DNA from: Candidatus Woesearchaeota archaeon
Lineage (GTDB): Archaea; Nanobdellota; Nanobdellia; Woesearchaeales; UBA11716
NCBI GenBank assembly: GCA_013329175.1
Contig: DUKR01000037.1
Span: 1-6,272, forward strand
Length of the DNA stretch: 6,272 bases
Reading direction: 5' to 3'
Positions 3,747 through 6,272 of this stretch are shown here, one piece after another; position 1 is the first letter of the stretch; the number at the start of each line of letters is the position of its first letter. The notes beneath the pieces are model-generated. The model ran no database searches, was not told where the DNA came from, and saw nothing but the letters and a program-made list of their open reading frames with translations. A program made the position numbers and the translations under genes.

Positions 3747-6008
3747 ATGTGCGGCATTATTGGCGGATTTGGTATTCAGGATTGCTTCTCTCTGATAGCC
3801 TCAGGCCTGAAAACTATTGATGAGAGGGGAAAGGATGGAGCAGGGTATTTTGATGGGAAGAATCTTGTGGCTGGGGATTTGTTGAAAGATTTGAAGAACA
3901 CTTCCTCCCTCTCAATCATTGCCCAGAACCTGCACGCAATCGTCAACACTGTCCCGCAGCCGTTTGTTTCTGCTGATAAAAAATCGGCGTTTGTTTCAAA
4001 TTGCGAAATTTATAACTGGAAGGAATTGGCTTTGGAGTATTCCATCACCGCAAGAAATGACGCTGAGCTTTTGTTTTTGCTGATAGAAAAAGTTGGTGTG
4101 AAAAAGGCATTGCCATTGCTGCGGGGAGTGTATGCCTTCTGCTATTGGAATGGGGATACTATGTATCTTGTCCGCGACATCATAGGCATAAAGCCGCTGT
4201 GGTATGCCTTTTCAAGAGAAGGCTCTCTTGCGTTTTGCTCTGAAAAAAAGGCATTGGCTGCTCGTTTTCCTGAGGTGCGGGAATTGAATCCAAGGGAAAT
4301 CCTGCGGTATAACGTTTCATTGAAAAAAGCGTCATTCCTGAAGCGTTCTTTTTTTTCCATTGCCCCTGAAGTTACCGGAGAAGAAAAGGTACTGAGTAGG
4401 GTCAAAGATTTATTGGCTGGTGCTGTTTCCATCAGGATTCCATCCAGAAAGTTTGGACTTTTGTTTTCAGGTGGGCTTGATTCGGTCATTATCCTGAAGC
4501 TGTTGAAGGATTTGGGATGCAGTTTTGCCTGCTATACCGCAGCAACAAGTGAAGATTCTCCTGACCTTGTATGGGCAAAGAAAGCGTGCGGGCATTTTTC
4601 TGTGCCCTTAAAATCTGCTATTGTTTCTGATATGAATGATGTCGAAAAATATCTTCAGAAGGTTGTTGTGCTTATTGAGGATTCCAATGTGATGAAAGTA
4701 GGAGTGGCACTTCCTCTGTTTATTGCAAGTGAACTTGCCAGAAAGGATGGCTGCAAGGTCATTTTCTCAGGCAGCGGGGCAGATGAGGTGTTTGCAGGCT
4801 ATGACAGGTACAAGCGCTCTGCACCTGATGTCCTCAATAAAGACTGCTATGCGGATGTGCTGAAAATATATGAGAAAAATTCCTATAGGGATGACGTTGT
4901 CACGATGCACAACAATCTTGAGCTTCGCGTTCCGTTTCTTGATAAGGAGGTTGTTTCTTATGGGCTTCGGATAGCTCCTTCCCTTAAGATTGCTGATTCT
5001 GTTGTTGAGAAATATATCCTTCGCAGGCTTGCACTTGAATTGGGTATTCCTTCTGAGTTCGCTTTGAGGAAGAAAAAAGCAGCGCAATACGGCTCAGGGT
5101 TTGATAAGGCAATCGGAAAGCTTGCCAAGACTTTCGGGAAGAATAAGTCAGCTTATCTTTCTTCGTGGTATGGTGAGCCGAATGTGAAATTGGCAGCTCT
5201 GGTTTCCGGTGGCAAGGATGGATGGCTTGCTGCGCTGATTATGAAAGAGCAGAACTATGAGCTGTGTTGCATGGTAACGATGTTTTCCTCAAATCCTGAC
5301 TCCTACATGTTTCATACGCCGGCTATTGAGATGGTACAATTACAGGCAAAAGCCTCTAAAATCCCCCTGATTGCGCAAAAGACTGCTGGAGAAAAAGAGT
5401 CTGAGCTAAAGGATTTGGAAATAGCGCTTTCCAGGGCAAAAAAGGAGTATGGCATAGAAGGCGTGGTATCAGGCGCGCTCTACTCCAATTACCAGCGCGA
5501 GAGAATTGAAAAGGTTTGCGACAGATTAGGCCTGAAGATATTTTCTCCACTGTGGCATATAGACCAGGAGGAGGAATTACGGCTGCTCTTGCGCAAAAAA
5601 TTCTCTGTAGTGCTGACTGCGGTTGCTGCGTATGGCTTAAACAAATCCTGGCTTGGCCGCAAGTTGGGTGCAGAGGATGTCGCTACTCTTGTAGCTCTCT
5701 CAAAAAAGCACGGCATCAATCCTGCTGGTGAAGGCGGGGAGTTTGAGTCACTGGTTCTTGACTGTCCGCTGTTTTCAAAAAAGCTTCTGATTTCTGATTT
5801 TGTAGTTAACGAGGAGAGTGAGCATGCTGCCCACCTTGTCGTGAAGAAAGCCTCGCTTGCAGGGCGGCAATCCCCTTCTCCAGCTTTTCAACCCAGTCAT
5901 CAGAGTAGCCTTTGGCTTTGTATATTTCTTTCATGCGTTTCTGGGCTAATTCGGGATTTTCTATTTCCTGAATCCTGTCATAACCAACCTGAGCAAGCCA
6001 TTGCTTAA
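3747..6008 (+). CDS. Asparagine synthetase-like (GATase II + AsnB) fused to diphthine-ammonia ligase (Dph6)
   Basis: A 753-residue cytosolic fusion. Residues 1-175 are a class II (Ntn) glutamine amidotransferase: MCGIIGG with Cys2 as the nucleophile that must be exposed after Met removal, ERGKDGAG (26-33), NCEIYN (85-90), NDAE (104-107). Residues 215-465 are an asparagine synthetase ATP-pyrophosphatase: PP-loop SGGLDS (241-246), SGSGADEVFAGY (341-352), LELRVPFLD (391-399), QYGSG (447-451). Residues 480-705 are a complete Dph6/DUF71 domain: SGGKDG (487-492), SYMFHTP (519-525), GALYSNYQRERIE (576-588), AYGLNKSWLGR (628-638), GEGGEFES (661-668). Dph6 amidates diphthine on EF2 using ATP and ammonium, the last step of diphthamide synthesis. 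AsnB makes asparagine from aspartate and glutamine. The fusion suggests ammonia from the first domain may reach Dph6 (inference). The last ~47 residues lie antisense to the neighbouring gene and are not part of any domain. Start: ATG with TATA box, and Cys2 position demands it. Confidence 0.93.
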   Translation: MCGIIGGFGIQDCFSLIASGLKTIDERGKDGAGYFDGKNLVAGDLLKDLKNTSSLSIIAQNLHAIVNTVPQPFVSADKKSAFVSNCEIYNWKELALEYSITARNDAELLFLLIEKVGVKKALPLLRGVYAFCYWNGDTMYLVRDIIGIKPLWYAFSREGSLAFCSEKKALAARFPEVRELNPREILRYNVSLKKASFLKRSFFSIAPEVTGEEKVLSRVKDLLAGAVSIRIPSRKFGLLFSGGLDSVIILKLLKDLGCSFACYTAATSEDSPDLVWAKKACGHFSVPLKSAIVSDMNDVEKYLQKVVVLIEDSNVMKVGVALPLFIASELARKDGCKVIFSGSGADEVFAGYDRYKRSAPDVLNKDCYADVLKIYEKNSYRDDVVTMHNNLELRVPFLDKEVVSYGLRIAPSLKIADSVVEKYILRRLALELGIPSEFALRKKKAAQYGSGFDKAIGKLAKTFGKNKSAYLSSWYGEPNVKLAALVSGGKDGWLAALIMKEQNYELCCMVTMFSSNPDSYMFHTPAIEMVQLQAKASKIPLIAQKTAGEKESELKDLEIALSRAKKEYGIEGVVSGALYSNYQRERIEKVCDRLGLKIFSPLWHIDQEEELRLLLRKKFSVVLTAVAAYGLNKSWLGRKLGAEDVATLVALSKKHGINPAGEGGEFESLVLDCPLFSKKLLISDFVVNEESEHAAHLVVKKASLAGRQSPSPAFQPSHQSSLWLCIFLSCVSGLIRDFLFPESCHNQPEQAIA

Positions 6009-6272
6009 ATGGCTCTGCTTTAGGAGATGGAATTGACTGGATAATTCTAAACGCATTTTTCGTATTTACGCAGTCAGTTGAGTAGGATTTGCCATCAGAA
6101 GAGACTAATTTCAGTTGTCCGATTTTTGCGGACACTTCAAAACCTTCATCTTGAAGCTTTGTTTTTAGGTCAGACCAATACTTTCTGGCTCTATCTGTTT
6201 GAGTTAATGCACCAATAATGTCAACTACTGAGAACCACCATTCATCATTAAACCAGGTTCTTCGGATTTTTT
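5806..6272 (-). CDS. BRO-N / DinD-like DNA-binding protein, 3'-truncated, 5' end outside window
   Basis: The minus-strand frame is open from the window edge (first full codon at 6270) to a TAA at 5806-5808, giving 154 visible residues. It begins KIRRTWFNDEWWFSVVDIIG, the hallmark start of BRO-N domains (antirepressor-type DNA binding), and continues with ARKYWSDLK, LKLVSSDGKSYSTD, then RIIQSIPSPKAEPFKQWLA and NPELAQKRMKEIYKAKGYSD. This is typical of DinD (DNA-damage-inducible protein D) and related phage antirepressors. Probably only about 10-15 residues and the start codon are missing at the right edge; the internal GTG at 6135 is not the start. Full family members run to about 270 residues. 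Here similarity stops after DDWVEKLEKGIA, and the last ~18 residues are antisense to dph6. The BRO-N domain is nearly complete but the C-terminal half is gone, so the gene may be a pseudogene or a shortened regulator. Confidence 0.8.
   Translation of the reverse strand, partial: KIRRTWFNDEWWFSVVDIIGALTQTDRARKYWSDLKTKLQDEGFEVSAKIGQLKLVSSDGKSYSTDCVNTKNAFRIIQSIPSPKAEPFKQWLAQVGYDRIQEIENPELAQKRMKEIYKAKGYSDDWVEKLEKGIAALQARLSSRQGGQHAHSPR

Noticed and set aside
3367..3795. 142-codon plus-strand frame overlapping the asnB-dph6 start
   Set aside because: Cys/Ser-rich translation without domain pattern. It contains the asnB-dph6 TATA box and overlaps the conserved MCGIIGG start in another frame.
6009..6135. 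GTG at 6135 as the start of the DinD-like gene
   Set aside because: The same frame stays open to the window edge with clear BRO-N residues (TWFNDEWWFSVVDIIG), so the real start lies outside.
1..6272. CRISPR array, tRNA, rRNA or complete insertion sequence
   Set aside because: No regularly spaced repeats, no tRNA T-arm or anticodon-arm pattern, no rRNA-like stretches, and no transposase with terminal inverted repeats were seen.

Overview
The window looks archaeal. Three of its genes (uvrB, the relB-like antitoxin and the asnB-dph6 fusion) have an AT-rich TATA-like element about 27 nt before the start codon and no Shine-Dalgarno sequence, as expected for leaderless archaeal transcripts. It also encodes a Dph6 (diphthine-ammonia ligase) domain, and diphthamide occurs only on archaeal and eukaryotic EF2. 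A bacterial-type UvrB, RelBE-type and PIN-type toxin remnants, and moderate GC content fit a mesophilic archaeon, perhaps a DPANN lineage such as Woesearchaeota. The lineage is inference only.

Layout from left to right: a possible 3' tip of an upstream gene (1-37) is followed by a small DsrE-family gene with a good ribosome binding site (39-362). A short spacer carries the uvrB promoter, then comes a full-length uvrB (517-2478). After only 33 nt there is a two-gene toxin-antitoxin operon: a ribbon-helix-helix antitoxin (2512-2733) and a RelE-family toxin (2735-2986). Next is about 760 bp without an intact gene (2987-3746). It holds an antisense remnant of a VapC-like PIN toxin, an unidentified ORF fragment, a perfect 8-bp-stem hairpin followed by a T tract, an imperfect 21-bp repeat and two low-confidence short frames. 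It reads like decayed accessory DNA.

The right third is dominated by one 753-residue gene (3747-6008). It joins a class II glutamine amidotransferase, an asparagine synthetase-type ATP pyrophosphatase and a complete Dph6 domain. Glutamine hydrolysis could in principle supply the ammonia that Dph6 needs, which is the most interesting functional idea here. The gene has lost its natural end. Its last ~47 residues are read from the antisense strand of a convergent BRO-N/DinD-like gene (minus strand, 5806 to beyond 6272), and that gene has in turn lost its C-terminal half. Homology to the two families meets within a few bases near 5859-5865, marking a rearrangement junction. No CRISPR array, rRNA, tRNA or complete insertion sequence was seen.
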